Positions 54,999-62,599 of a stretch of 64,000 nucleotides of DNA are shown here, piece after piece. The position numbers were made by a program, and so were the translations under genes. Numbering within the stretch: position 1 is the stretch's first letter; the number at the start of each line of letters is the position of its first letter. Source of the stretch: an uncultured Caulobacterales bacterium (GTDB taxonomy: Bacteria; Pseudomonadota; Alphaproteobacteria; Caulobacterales; Caulobacteraceae); the NCBI GenBank assembly GCA_903837135.1, contig CAILTK010000079.1:1-64000 (forward strand), in the 5' to 3' direction. The notes beneath the pieces are model-generated. The model made no database searches, had not been told where the DNA came from, and saw only the letters and a list, made by a program, of their open reading frames with translations.

Positions 54999-55979
54999 AT
55001 GCCAGGCCCGACGAGCTGCGCCGCCTGCGGCGGCCCCCACCGGATCAACGTCCACTACCATTGCCTTCCCCCGGTCGCCCTCGGCGCCGCGGCCACGACG
55101 GAGCTCCAGCGGCGGGTCTTCGCCATGTGGATGGATCCCTCGCGCATGGTCGACGAGCTGAACAACGAAGGGGTCGCCACCGCCATGCTGTCGTTCTCGA
55201 CCCCGCAGCAATGGTTCCCCGACCTCAAGCCCGATCGCCGCTTCTCGCGCCTCTGCAACGACCATTGCACCGTGCTGAAGCAGGACCACCCCGGCCGCTT
55301 TGGCGTATTTGCGACCCTGCCGCCGCCGACCGACCCGGACGGGACGCTGGCCGAGATCGCCTACGCGCTGGACACCCTGGGCGCCGAGGGCGTCACTCTG
55401 ATGACCAACTACGAGGGCCGCTATCTGGGCGATCCGGCCTTCGCCCCGGTTCTCGAGGAGCTGGACCGGCGCGGCGCCATCGTCTTCGTGCACCCGGCCG
55501 AGCCGGTCTGCCTGATGCAGACCGACGCCCCCTCCCCTTACGCCGAATGGCCGTTCGACACGGCGCGCACGATCATGAGCCTGTGGATCAGCGATGCGCT
55601 GTCGCGCTGGCCGAATATCCGCTTCATCTTCTCGCATGGCGGCGGGGGCCTGCCGATGGTGGCGGGCCGCATCGACAACTTCGGCCGGCCCGAGCCCGGC
55701 ACGTCCGGCGGGGAGGGATCGATGCGCCACGACGCGCTCACCCTGTTCCGTCGCCTGTACTTCGACACCGCCAACGCGGCCAATCCGCCGGCCCTGGCCG
55801 CCCTCCGCGCGATGGCGGATCCAGGCCACATCCTGTTCGGAACGGACGGGCCCTACATGCCTGCCGAATGGAGCATCGACGGCCTGGCCCAGTCGAATCT
55901 CACCCCTGACGAGATCTGGGCGATCGAACGCGGCAATGCCGAGACGCTGATGCCGCAGCTGGCCACGGCGGAGGCCTGA
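54999..55979 (+). CDS. Amidohydrolase-2 family decarboxylase-like protein (ACMSD type)
   Basis: TIM-barrel metal protein of 326 residues. Ligands expected in ACMSD/gamma-resorcylate decarboxylase are visible: NVHYHCLPP (His19, His21), FVHPAEP, FSHGGGGLPMVAGR and FGTDGPYMP. The HGGG and FGTD blocks are strongly of the 2-amino-3-carboxymuconate semialdehyde decarboxylase / aromatic-acid decarboxylase / vanillate-related hydrolase family (Amidohydro_2). GGAG 7 nt before ATG 54999. Probably nonoxidative decarboxylation or hydrolysis of a pathway acid. Confidence 0.85.
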   Translation: MPGPTSCAACGGPHRINVHYHCLPPVALGAAATTELQRRVFAMWMDPSRMVDELNNEGVATAMLSFSTPQQWFPDLKPDRRFSRLCNDHCTVLKQDHPGRFGVFATLPPPTDPDGTLAEIAYALDTLGAEGVTLMTNYEGRYLGDPAFAPVLEELDRRGAIVFVHPAEPVCLMQTDAPSPYAEWPFDTARTIMSLWISDALSRWPNIRFIFSHGGGGLPMVAGRIDNFGRPEPGTSGGEGSMRHDALTLFRRLYFDTANAANPPALAALRAMADPGHILFGTDGPYMPAEWSIDGLAQSNLTPDEIWAIERGNAETLMPQLATAEA

Positions 55980-56042
55980 AGTGCTCCCCCGCCCCAACCA
56001 TCCGGTTCGAAGAGGCGCCTCCGCCCGGTCGGGAGGGTCGAC

Positions 56043-57218
56043 GTGAGCGCGCTCGACCGCGCCGCGTCGATCGACGATCTCCGGCGCCTCGCCGCGCGGC
56101 GACTGCCCCGTTTTGTCATGTCCTATCTCGAAGGGGGATCCGGCGATGGCGCAACCGTACGCCGCAATGTCGAGGCGTTCCGCCGCTACACCTTCACGCC
56201 TCGTGTCCTGGGCGGTCCGGCGCCGGTCGACACGGCGAGCGAACTGTTCGGCCAGACCTTCGACCTGCCCTTCGGCATCTCCGCCGTGGGCTCCTGCGGC
56301 GTCTACCGGCGCCATGCCGATGAAATGCTGGCGGACGTCGCGAAGGCCGCGAACATCCCCTTCATCCTTTCGGGCACGGCCAACGCCTCGGTGGAGACCA
56401 TCGCCCGCCGTGCGCCCGACCACACCTGGTATCAGCTGTACGGCGCCCGCGAGCCGGACCTCACCGATGCGATGGTCGGCCGGGCCGCCGCCGCCGGCGT
56501 TCGCGTGCTGGTGTTCACCGTGGACTACCAGGTCGCGCCGCGCAGCGACGTATCGGTGCGGACCGGGGTCTCCCTCGCGCTCGGCCCGACCCTGCAGGCG
56601 ATCCCGCGGCTGGCGATGGACGCCCTCAGCCATCCCGCCTGGACCGCCGAGTTCGTCCGCCACGGCGGCGCGCCGAAGCTGGCCGGCTGGGAGGCCTATG
56701 CGCCGCCGAACAGCTCCGCCGGCCAGATCGCGCGCGTGTTCGGGGCGCGATGGCTGGGCCCGCAGACCTGGCGGGATGTGGCGCGGCTTCGCGCGCTCTG
56801 GCCCGGCGCACTGGTCATCAAGGGCGTCGTCCATCCCGAGGACGCCGCCCGGGCGTTCGAGGAAGGCGCCGATGCGGTCACCGTGTCGAACCACGGAGGC
56901 AACAAGCTCGACCGGATGCCCGCGACCCTGGAGTCCCTGATCGCCGTTCGTTCGGCGGTCGGCCCGAAGCGGAAGCTGTTCTTCGACGGCGGCCTCAGGC
57001 GGGGATCGGACATCGTCACGGCGGCGGCGCTCGGCGCGGATTTCTGCTTCACCGGCCGCGCGACGGTCTACGGCGTCTCCGCGGGCGGAGTCCCCGGGGC
57101 CGCGCGCGCGGTGACCATCCTGCGCGAAGAGCTCGCATATTGCCTGGCGATGATCGGACGGCCGGGCATGAAGGCGCTCGGGCCTGACATCTTCTTCTCT
57201 GCCGTGACCGCGGAATAA
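56043..57218 (+). CDS. FMN-dependent alpha-hydroxyacid dehydrogenase/oxidase (LldD/MdlB type)
   Basis: TIM-barrel flavoprotein of 391 residues oxidising L-2-hydroxyacids to 2-oxoacids. DDLRRLAARRLPRFVMSYLEGGSGD and RRNVEAFRRY at the N-terminus, SNHGGNKLDR with catalytic His284, and FDGGLRRGSDIVTAAALGADFCFTGRATVYGVSAGG are family signatures. GTG 56043 has GGGAGG 6 nt upstream. Candidate substrates: lactate, glycolate, mandelate. Lies between the ACMSD-type protein and an ALDH on the same strand. Confidence 0.9.
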   Translation: MSALDRAASIDDLRRLAARRLPRFVMSYLEGGSGDGATVRRNVEAFRRYTFTPRVLGGPAPVDTASELFGQTFDLPFGISAVGSCGVYRRHADEMLADVAKAANIPFILSGTANASVETIARRAPDHTWYQLYGAREPDLTDAMVGRAAAAGVRVLVFTVDYQVAPRSDVSVRTGVSLALGPTLQAIPRLAMDALSHPAWTAEFVRHGGAPKLAGWEAYAPPNSSAGQIARVFGARWLGPQTWRDVARLRALWPGALVIKGVVHPEDAARAFEEGADAVTVSNHGGNKLDRMPATLESLIAVRSAVGPKRKLFFDGGLRRGSDIVTAAALGADFCFTGRATVYGVSAGGVPGAARAVTILREELAYCLAMIGRPGMKALGPDIFFSAVTAE

Positions 57219-57308
57219 ACCGACCGCGCCGACGCGCCCACCTCGGCCGCCAGGCGGCGACGACCCTGGCGAAGACCGGCTCTGAAGCCGGAAAGGAGAC
57301 AGACGAAG

Positions 57309-58787
57309 ATGGCCGAGATCAGAACCTATCGCTGGTCCTCCGACCGACCCGCCGACCGGTTCCCCGTCACGGACCCGTCCACCGGGGAGGTCCTCTTCAT
57401 CGCCCAGGGCGGCGGCCCGGCCGAAGTCGATGGCGCGGTGCGCAGCGCACAGGCGGCGTTCAATCTCTGGCGCTGGCGGACCGGCCGTGAGCGGGGCCAG
57501 TTGCTGCGGGCCTGCGCCGATGCGCTCCGCAGTGCGGTCCCGGAACTGGTCGCCCTCGAGACCCGCGAGAATGGCAAGCCCCTGCCCCAGGCGGAGGGCG
57601 ACGTGCTGGCCTGCATCTCCATCTTCGACTACTTCGCGGGGCTGACCGGCAAGCTGCCGGGAGACTTCTTCGACAGCGGCCTGATGTACGGCGCGGTCAT
57701 GCTGGAGCCCTACGGCGTGGTCGGGGCCTTCATCCCCTTCAACTGGCCGCCGATCCACACCGCCTGCAAGATCGCCCCCGCCCTCGCCGTCGGCAACGCG
57801 GTCGTGGTCAAGCCGCCGGAGCAGGCGCCCAGTGTGGTGATGCGGATCATCGAGATCCTGCAGACCCTCCTGCCCGAGGATCTGGTCCAGGTCGTTCCCG
57901 GAACCGGCGCCGAAGCCGGACAGGCGCTGGCCCGTCATCCGCTGGTGCGCATGCTGACCTTCACCGGCGCCCCGAGCACGGGCTCGGCCGTGCTCCGCGC
58001 GGCGGCCGACCATCACACGCCCGCGTTGATGGAGCTCGGCGGCAAGAACGCCATGATCGTGCTGGCGGACGCCGATCTGGACTGGGCCGCGCGCTGCCTG
58101 ATCGACGCGGCCTTCTACAATCAGGGCGAGGCCTGTACCGCGGGATCGCGGATCCTGGCGCACCGCTCCGTCCACGACGCCCTGGTCGAACGCCTGTGCA
58201 GGGCGGTCGGCGGTCTGCGGGTCGGACCGGGGAGCGAGCCCGGCGTGCACATCGGCCCCCTGGTCACGCGCCGCCAGCAGGAACGGGTGCTGGACTACCT
58301 CCGGATCGGCGTCGAAGAGGGCGCCGTCATCGCCGCCCAAGGGACCGTTCCGCAAGATCCCGTCCATGCCGGAGGCTTCTTCGTCGCCCCGGTGGTGATG
58401 ACGGGCGTCACCCGGACGATGCGCGTCGCGCGGGAGGAGATCTTCGGCCCGGTCACCTGCGTCATGGTGTTCGACGACGACGCCGAGGCGGTCGACATCG
58501 CCAACGACACGCCGTTCGGCCTGACCGCGGCGGTGTTCACGCCCGATCACCCGCGCGCCATGCGCATCGCCCGCCAACTCGACGTCGGCGGCGTGATGAT
58601 CAACAACTACTATCGCAACGGCGCTGCGGGGATGCCGTTCGGCGGAACCAAGGCCTCGGGCTATGGCCGCGAGCATTCCGTCGAAACCCTGAAGGAATTC
58701 GGCCGGCTCAAACTGATCACCATGGCCTCGGGCCTTGGCGATCTTCCCTCTTGGCCCGCCGAGAGCCAGCGGCGGGCTCTCGCCTGA
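57309..58787 (+). CDS. Aldehyde dehydrogenase
   Basis: NAD(P)-dependent aldehyde dehydrogenase of 492 residues. Cofactor segment FIPFNWPPIHTACKIAPALAVGNAVVVKPPEQAP, base Glu in LMELGGKNAMIV, nucleophile Cys276 in NQGEACTAGSRI, and the C-terminal GYGREHSVETLKEFGRLK block. AAAGGAGA lies 6 nt before ATG 57309. It would take the aldehyde from the GMC alcohol dehydrogenase to the acid. No close specificity group is assignable; resembles betaine/phenylacetaldehyde-type ALDHs. Confidence 0.92.
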   Translation: MAEIRTYRWSSDRPADRFPVTDPSTGEVLFIAQGGGPAEVDGAVRSAQAAFNLWRWRTGRERGQLLRACADALRSAVPELVALETRENGKPLPQAEGDVLACISIFDYFAGLTGKLPGDFFDSGLMYGAVMLEPYGVVGAFIPFNWPPIHTACKIAPALAVGNAVVVKPPEQAPSVVMRIIEILQTLLPEDLVQVVPGTGAEAGQALARHPLVRMLTFTGAPSTGSAVLRAAADHHTPALMELGGKNAMIVLADADLDWAARCLIDAAFYNQGEACTAGSRILAHRSVHDALVERLCRAVGGLRVGPGSEPGVHIGPLVTRRQQERVLDYLRIGVEEGAVIAAQGTVPQDPVHAGGFFVAPVVMTGVTRTMRVAREEIFGPVTCVMVFDDDAEAVDIANDTPFGLTAAVFTPDHPRAMRIARQLDVGGVMINNYYRNGAAGMPFGGTKASGYGREHSVETLKEFGRLKLITMASGLGDLPSWPAESQRRALA

Positions 58788-58998
58788 GGCAAAGCCCACG
58801 TTGGCGAAGCGGCCAGGCGCCGGGGGCGCCGCCTCGTCGCCGGTGTCGCCGCAGCGGGCCGGTCGTGCCTACTGGCGCTTTGGCTATGCTCATCCGCCTT
58901 GTCCCGCCGCCGGCGTCCTTGGGCTTTGGGATTTCTGATATCAGCGCCGACAGACCGGGGGCGCAACGTCGCCCGCTGAGGGCGGAGCGCGAGCAGAC

Positions 58999-60540
58999 GT
59001 GTCCAAGCTGACAAGCCACGACGTCGTAGACACGACTACCGGACAGGTGCGCGGAGAGGCCCGCGGCAGGATCGTTCGGTTCCGCGGCATTCCCTATGGG
59101 ACGCCCGTCGCCGGGGAGGCGCGCTTTCGTCCGGCGGCGCCGGCTGAGCCGTGGAGCGGGGTCCGCGACGCCTTCGAGCTCGGGCCGGCCTGCCCCCAGA
59201 ACCGGAACGCCACCATGGGCCTGTTCGCCCTGTCCGAGATACAGGCGCTGGTCGGCCCGGCGGTCACCATCCATCAGCCGATGGACGAGAACTGCCTGGC
59301 GTTGAACGTCTGGACCCCCGGCCTGGCGCCCGGCGCACAAAACAAGCCGGTCATGGTGTGGCTGCATGGCGGCGGCTTCTTCGCCGGATCGTCGGGTTCG
59401 GTCCCCTATGACGGAGAACGGCTGGCCGAGAACGGCGACGTGGTCGTGGTCTCGCTCAATCACCGGCTGAACCTGTTCGGCTTCATGTACCTCGGCGAGA
59501 TCGCGGGCGAGGACTATCGCACCGGCAATGTGGGCATGCTGGACATCGTGCTGGCGCTGAAATGGGTGCGCGACAATGCGGCGGCCTTCGGCGGCGATCC
59601 GCACAACGTGACCATCTTTGGCGAGTCCGGTGGAGGCGGAAAGGTGTCGGTCCTGACGGCGATGCCGGCGGCGAAGGGGCTCTATCACAAGGCCATCGTG
59701 CAGAGCGGTTCGGTTGGCGTCGCCCTGCCTCCGCCCGCCGCGACCGCCCTGACCGAAAAGCTCCTGGCCGGCGCCGGGCTGAAGCGCGCGGACTGGCGCC
59801 AGCTTCTCAGCCTCACCACCGCGCAGCTGCTCACCGCCGTGGTCTCGGATCCGGCGCTGGTGGCGCTCGGCCCGGTGGCGGATGGAGTGACCATCACCCA
59901 GACCAACCTGCTGCACGGCGCCCCTGTCGACGGCGGCAAGACCCCCATGATCATCGGCACGACCCATGACGAGGCGCGCCTGCTCTTCGCCGCCGATCAG
60001 GCCGCCTTCACCACCGACCAGGAGGGCCTGCGCGTGCGGGTCTCCCACCTGATCGGCGGCAAGACGCCGGCGGAGGCGGATCCTCTCATCGCCGCCTACT
60101 TGGCCGCCCATCCAGGGATGAGCCCGCCGGATCTGTTCTTCCTGATCGCCACCGACATCGCCATGCGCCACCGGGCGGTACACCAGGCGGAGTATCGGGC
60201 GGCGGCGGGCGGAAAGGTCTACATGTACCGCTTCGACTGGCGCTCGCCCCTGTTCGGCGGCAAGTACGGCGCGGTTCACGGCATCGACATCCCCTTCGTC
60301 TTCGACACGCCGGACTCGCTGGGCGCCGTCGGTCCCAGCCCGGCGCGCTTCGCGCTGGCCGATGCGGTGAGCAAGGCGTGGGCCCGCTTCGCCTGGACCG
60401 GCGATCCCAACCACCCGGGCCTGCCGCCCTGGCCGACCTATGATCCCGTCGAGCGGATGACGATGATCTTTGACGAGAGGCCGGCCGCCATGTCCGTCGC
60501 GCCGATCGTGCAGCCGCTCGCGGCGGGAGGGACGGCTTGA
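58999..60540 (+). CDS. Type B carboxylesterase
   Basis: Carboxylesterase/lipase family protein of 513 residues. GRIVRFRGIPYG and FRPAAPAEPWSGVRDA at the start, oxyanion hole WLHGGGFFAGS, nucleophile Ser210 in FGESGGGGKVS (family FGESAGG with Ala to Gly), acid in the THDEARLLF region and catalytic His in GAVHGIDIPFVF. No Sec leader from GTG 58999, so cytoplasmic. Would release acid and alcohol from an ester, feeding the GMC, ALDH and hydroxyacid enzymes next to it. Confidence 0.9.
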   Translation: MSKLTSHDVVDTTTGQVRGEARGRIVRFRGIPYGTPVAGEARFRPAAPAEPWSGVRDAFELGPACPQNRNATMGLFALSEIQALVGPAVTIHQPMDENCLALNVWTPGLAPGAQNKPVMVWLHGGGFFAGSSGSVPYDGERLAENGDVVVVSLNHRLNLFGFMYLGEIAGEDYRTGNVGMLDIVLALKWVRDNAAAFGGDPHNVTIFGESGGGGKVSVLTAMPAAKGLYHKAIVQSGSVGVALPPPAATALTEKLLAGAGLKRADWRQLLSLTTAQLLTAVVSDPALVALGPVADGVTITQTNLLHGAPVDGGKTPMIIGTTHDEARLLFAADQAAFTTDQEGLRVRVSHLIGGKTPAEADPLIAAYLAAHPGMSPPDLFFLIATDIAMRHRAVHQAEYRAAAGGKVYMYRFDWRSPLFGGKYGAVHGIDIPFVFDTPDSLGAVGPSPARFALADAVSKAWARFAWTGDPNHPGLPPWPTYDPVERMTMIFDERPAAMSVAPIVQPLAAGGTA

Positions 60541-60713
60541 CGACCCCCTTGAACCGGCGCGGCGCCCTTCTCTCCGGTCTGTCCGTCGCGGGCGGGCTGG
60601 CGCTCGGGTTCGGCGTCAAGGCGGAGGCTCGCGCGGCGGCGGTCCCTGCCCGCCCCCCCATCGTCCACCTCTACGCCCACGCGCCCATCTCGACCTACAT
60701 GATCTCGCTCTAG
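60537..60713 (+). CDS. Short frame with Tat-like leader, probable gene remnant
   Basis: 58-codon frame starting TTG in a 4-nt overlap (TTGA) with the carboxylesterase stop. It begins TTPLNRRGALLSGLSVAGGLALGFG, i.e. a twin-arginine motif (NRRGAL) plus a hydrophobic region and an ARA-type cleavage zone, then only about 20 further residues before TAG. Such leaders open large Tat-exported enzymes such as molybdopterin dehydrogenase subunits. The abrupt end suggests a 3' deletion; alternatively a tiny exported protein. Confidence 0.45.
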   Translation: MTTPLNRRGALLSGLSVAGGLALGFGVKAEARAAAVPARPPIVHLYAHAPISTYMISL

Positions 60714-60952
60714 GCGGATGAGCTCGTCGCGACCGTCTTCGCGTGGAGCCCGCCCAGGCGTCCTGAAGGACCGGAGCGGCGGCGGCACGGCGGGGCTTGC
60801 GATGAACGCGGCCATGGCGCCGTCGGCAGCGCCAAGCCTGTCGCCAATCGAGCACAAGGGGCCGCCGCCCGACCTATCAGATAGGCCTTGACCCGATCTA
60901 TCTGATAGGTCCATCCTCGCTTCAATCCCGATCATACGGGACGAGGAAAGTC
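60714..60952. other. Intergenic region before the AraC gene
   Basis: 239 bp. Apart from the inverted repeat at 60871-60911 it is plain GC-rich sequence, possibly the degraded remainder of the gene whose Tat-like leader ends at 60713. No further frame shows coding character. Confidence 0.5.
60871..60911. promoter_or_regulatory. Extended inverted repeat upstream of an AraC gene
   Basis: GACCTATCAGATAG (60871-60884) and its exact inverse CTATCTGATAGGTC (60898-60911), 14-bp arms with a 13-bp spacer. Each arm itself contains the near-palindrome CTATCAGATAG. It lies 42 bp upstream of the araC-type start, so autoregulation is likely. Confidence 0.75.
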
Positions 60953-61738
60953 ATGGTTCAGGGCGAGATCGCGGCCGGCGGCCGTTCCCAGGAATTCATC
61001 GCGGTATCATCGAGGATGACGGTGCTGCTCGCCGCCGCGGCCGTTGGCGCGCCCGTCCCACCCGGCGCGGCCGCGCTGACCATTACACTGGCCGGCGGGG
61101 TGTGCAGTCTGCATGTGGAGCCCGAGGCCGGGATGGGCAAGATTCGGCCCGGCCAGATCGTTCTCCTGGTCAGTCGCAGTACGGTGACCCGGCTTGGCGG
61201 CGCGGCGCTGCTGGATGAGGGCTTCACCAGGTTCCATCTGTCCAGCGAGCTTCGGACCATCGCCACCCTGCTTCGCGACCCGCCGGCTTCGCCCAAGGCG
61301 CGCTCGACCTATCAGGGCGCCAAGGCGATGGAATTCCTGTGCGAGGCGCTGCGTCAGTTCGCGGCGGGCGAGCTGGCTCCCCTGCTCGGCGAGGGTCTCC
61401 TGTCACAGGCGGACACGCGCCGCGTGCTGGCCGCGCGCGAAATGATCGACGAACGCTGGTCGGAGAAGCTGACCCTTGACTTGATCGCCCGCGCCTGTGG
61501 ACTTAACCGCACCAAGCTGACGCGGGGGTTCAAGGACTTGTTCAACTGCACCGTGGCCGAAGCCATCGCCGAGCGACGCCTCGATCTGGCGCGGCGGATG
61601 CTTCTGACCACCGACCTGCCGGTCTCCTCCATCGGCTATGAGAGCGGCTATCTGAACAACGCCTCGTTCGCCCGCGCCTTCGGGCGGCGCTTTGGCCGCT
61701 CCCCGTCCGACTTCCGCGTGCAGGGGCTAGCGGCATGA
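60953..61738 (+). CDS. AraC-family regulator
   Basis: AraC/XylS-type regulator of 261 residues. The C-terminal DNA-binding domain has two HTH motifs: LTLDLIARACGLNRTKLTRGFKDLFNCTVAEAIAERRL and PVSSIGYESGYLNNASFARAFGRRFGRSPSDFR. The N-terminal half is a sensory region of the PchR-like pattern (LRPGQIVLLVSRS-type core) without a clear fold. Stop overlaps the GntR start by 4 nt (ATGA); the two regulators are therefore produced together. Confidence 0.87.
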   Translation: MVQGEIAAGGRSQEFIAVSSRMTVLLAAAAVGAPVPPGAAALTITLAGGVCSLHVEPEAGMGKIRPGQIVLLVSRSTVTRLGGAALLDEGFTRFHLSSELRTIATLLRDPPASPKARSTYQGAKAMEFLCEALRQFAAGELAPLLGEGLLSQADTRRVLAAREMIDERWSEKLTLDLIARACGLNRTKLTRGFKDLFNCTVAEAIAERRLDLARRMLLTTDLPVSSIGYESGYLNNASFARAFGRRFGRSPSDFRVQGLAA

Positions 61739-62454
61739 ACCTCTCGCCTCACCCCTCCGGCGCCAAAGGCAATTCACTGGTGCGCCAGGCTATGGAGGCG
61801 GTGACCGGCCATCTGCGCGAACAGAAGCTCAGAGTCGGCGACACGCTTCCGGGAGAAGGCCATTTCGCCGCCGAGCTCGGCGTCTCGCGGGCGGTGATGC
61901 GCGAAGCGTTCGGGGCTCTGGCGGCGCTCAACGTGATTGATGTGGCCAACGGGCGAAAGCCGCGCGTGGCGGCCATCGATGGCTCGGTCATCGCCACCTC
62001 GCTGGGGCATGCCGTCTCGACCGCCCAGGTCAGTGTCGCCCAGGTGTGGGACGTGCGCCGCACGCTGGAGGTACGCACCGCCGCCCTCGCCGCCGAGAAC
62101 CGCACAGAGGAAGAGGCCGCGGCTCTGCTGGCCCTGGTGGACGCGATGGCGCAGGAGGCGGAGGACCTGGGCGAGGTGACCAATCTCGACATCGCCTTCC
62201 ACACGCTGATCGCGCAGGCCAGCCGCAACCAGCTGTTCCACCAGATCGTCTCCTCCTTTTCGCCTCTGATGGAGATCGCGGTGCCGGCGGCCTGGCGCAC
62301 GCGGGAGACCGACGCGGAGCGCGGCAGCGTGCTGGAGCATCACCGCGACGTGGCCCGCGCGATCGCCGATCGTGATCCGGAGTCCGCTTGCTCCGCCATG
62401 GAGAAGCACTTCGCTTCCTCCATCGGGCGCATCCTCGCCAGCACGGACGCGTGA
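61735..62454 (+). CDS. GntR-family regulator (FadR/FCD subfamily)
   Basis: Regulator of 239 residues. Winged HTH LREQKLRVGDTLPGEGHFAAELGVSRAVMREAFGALAALNVIDV (about 22-65) followed by an FCD ligand-binding domain with RRTLEVRTAALAAENRTEEEAAAL, DIAFHTLIAQASRNQLFHQI and EHHRDVARAIADRDPESACSAMEKH, containing the acidic and His residues that hold a metal and carboxylate ligands. Such FCD proteins typically sense hydroxyacids such as lactate or glycolate, matching the FAD-linked 2-hydroxyacid dehydrogenase 145 bp downstream. LldR/GlcC-like role inferred. Confidence 0.87.
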   Translation: MNLSPHPSGAKGNSLVRQAMEAVTGHLREQKLRVGDTLPGEGHFAAELGVSRAVMREAFGALAALNVIDVANGRKPRVAAIDGSVIATSLGHAVSTAQVSVAQVWDVRRTLEVRTAALAAENRTEEEAAALLALVDAMAQEAEDLGEVTNLDIAFHTLIAQASRNQLFHQIVSSFSPLMEIAVPAAWRTRETDAERGSVLEHHRDVARAIADRDPESACSAMEKHFASSIGRILASTDA

Positions 62455-62599
62455 GGGCCGCCCCGCCGACGTCCGGCCGCCGATGAGGGAGCAAACACAT
62501 TGCGCCATTCGGCACAGGGGGCTCCGGATGCGCGACGGGCTTTCGATGTTACCGATAGGGGGTCGAAAGACGCTTGTGAGAGTGACGAGACGCTAGACG

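Noticed and set aside
54741-58799. Leftward open frame of about 1350 codons
   Set aside because: It is antisense to four well-supported enzymes (MFS, amidohydrolase, LldD, ALDH); GC-rich third positions keep the antisense frame open and its translation has no recognisable domain.
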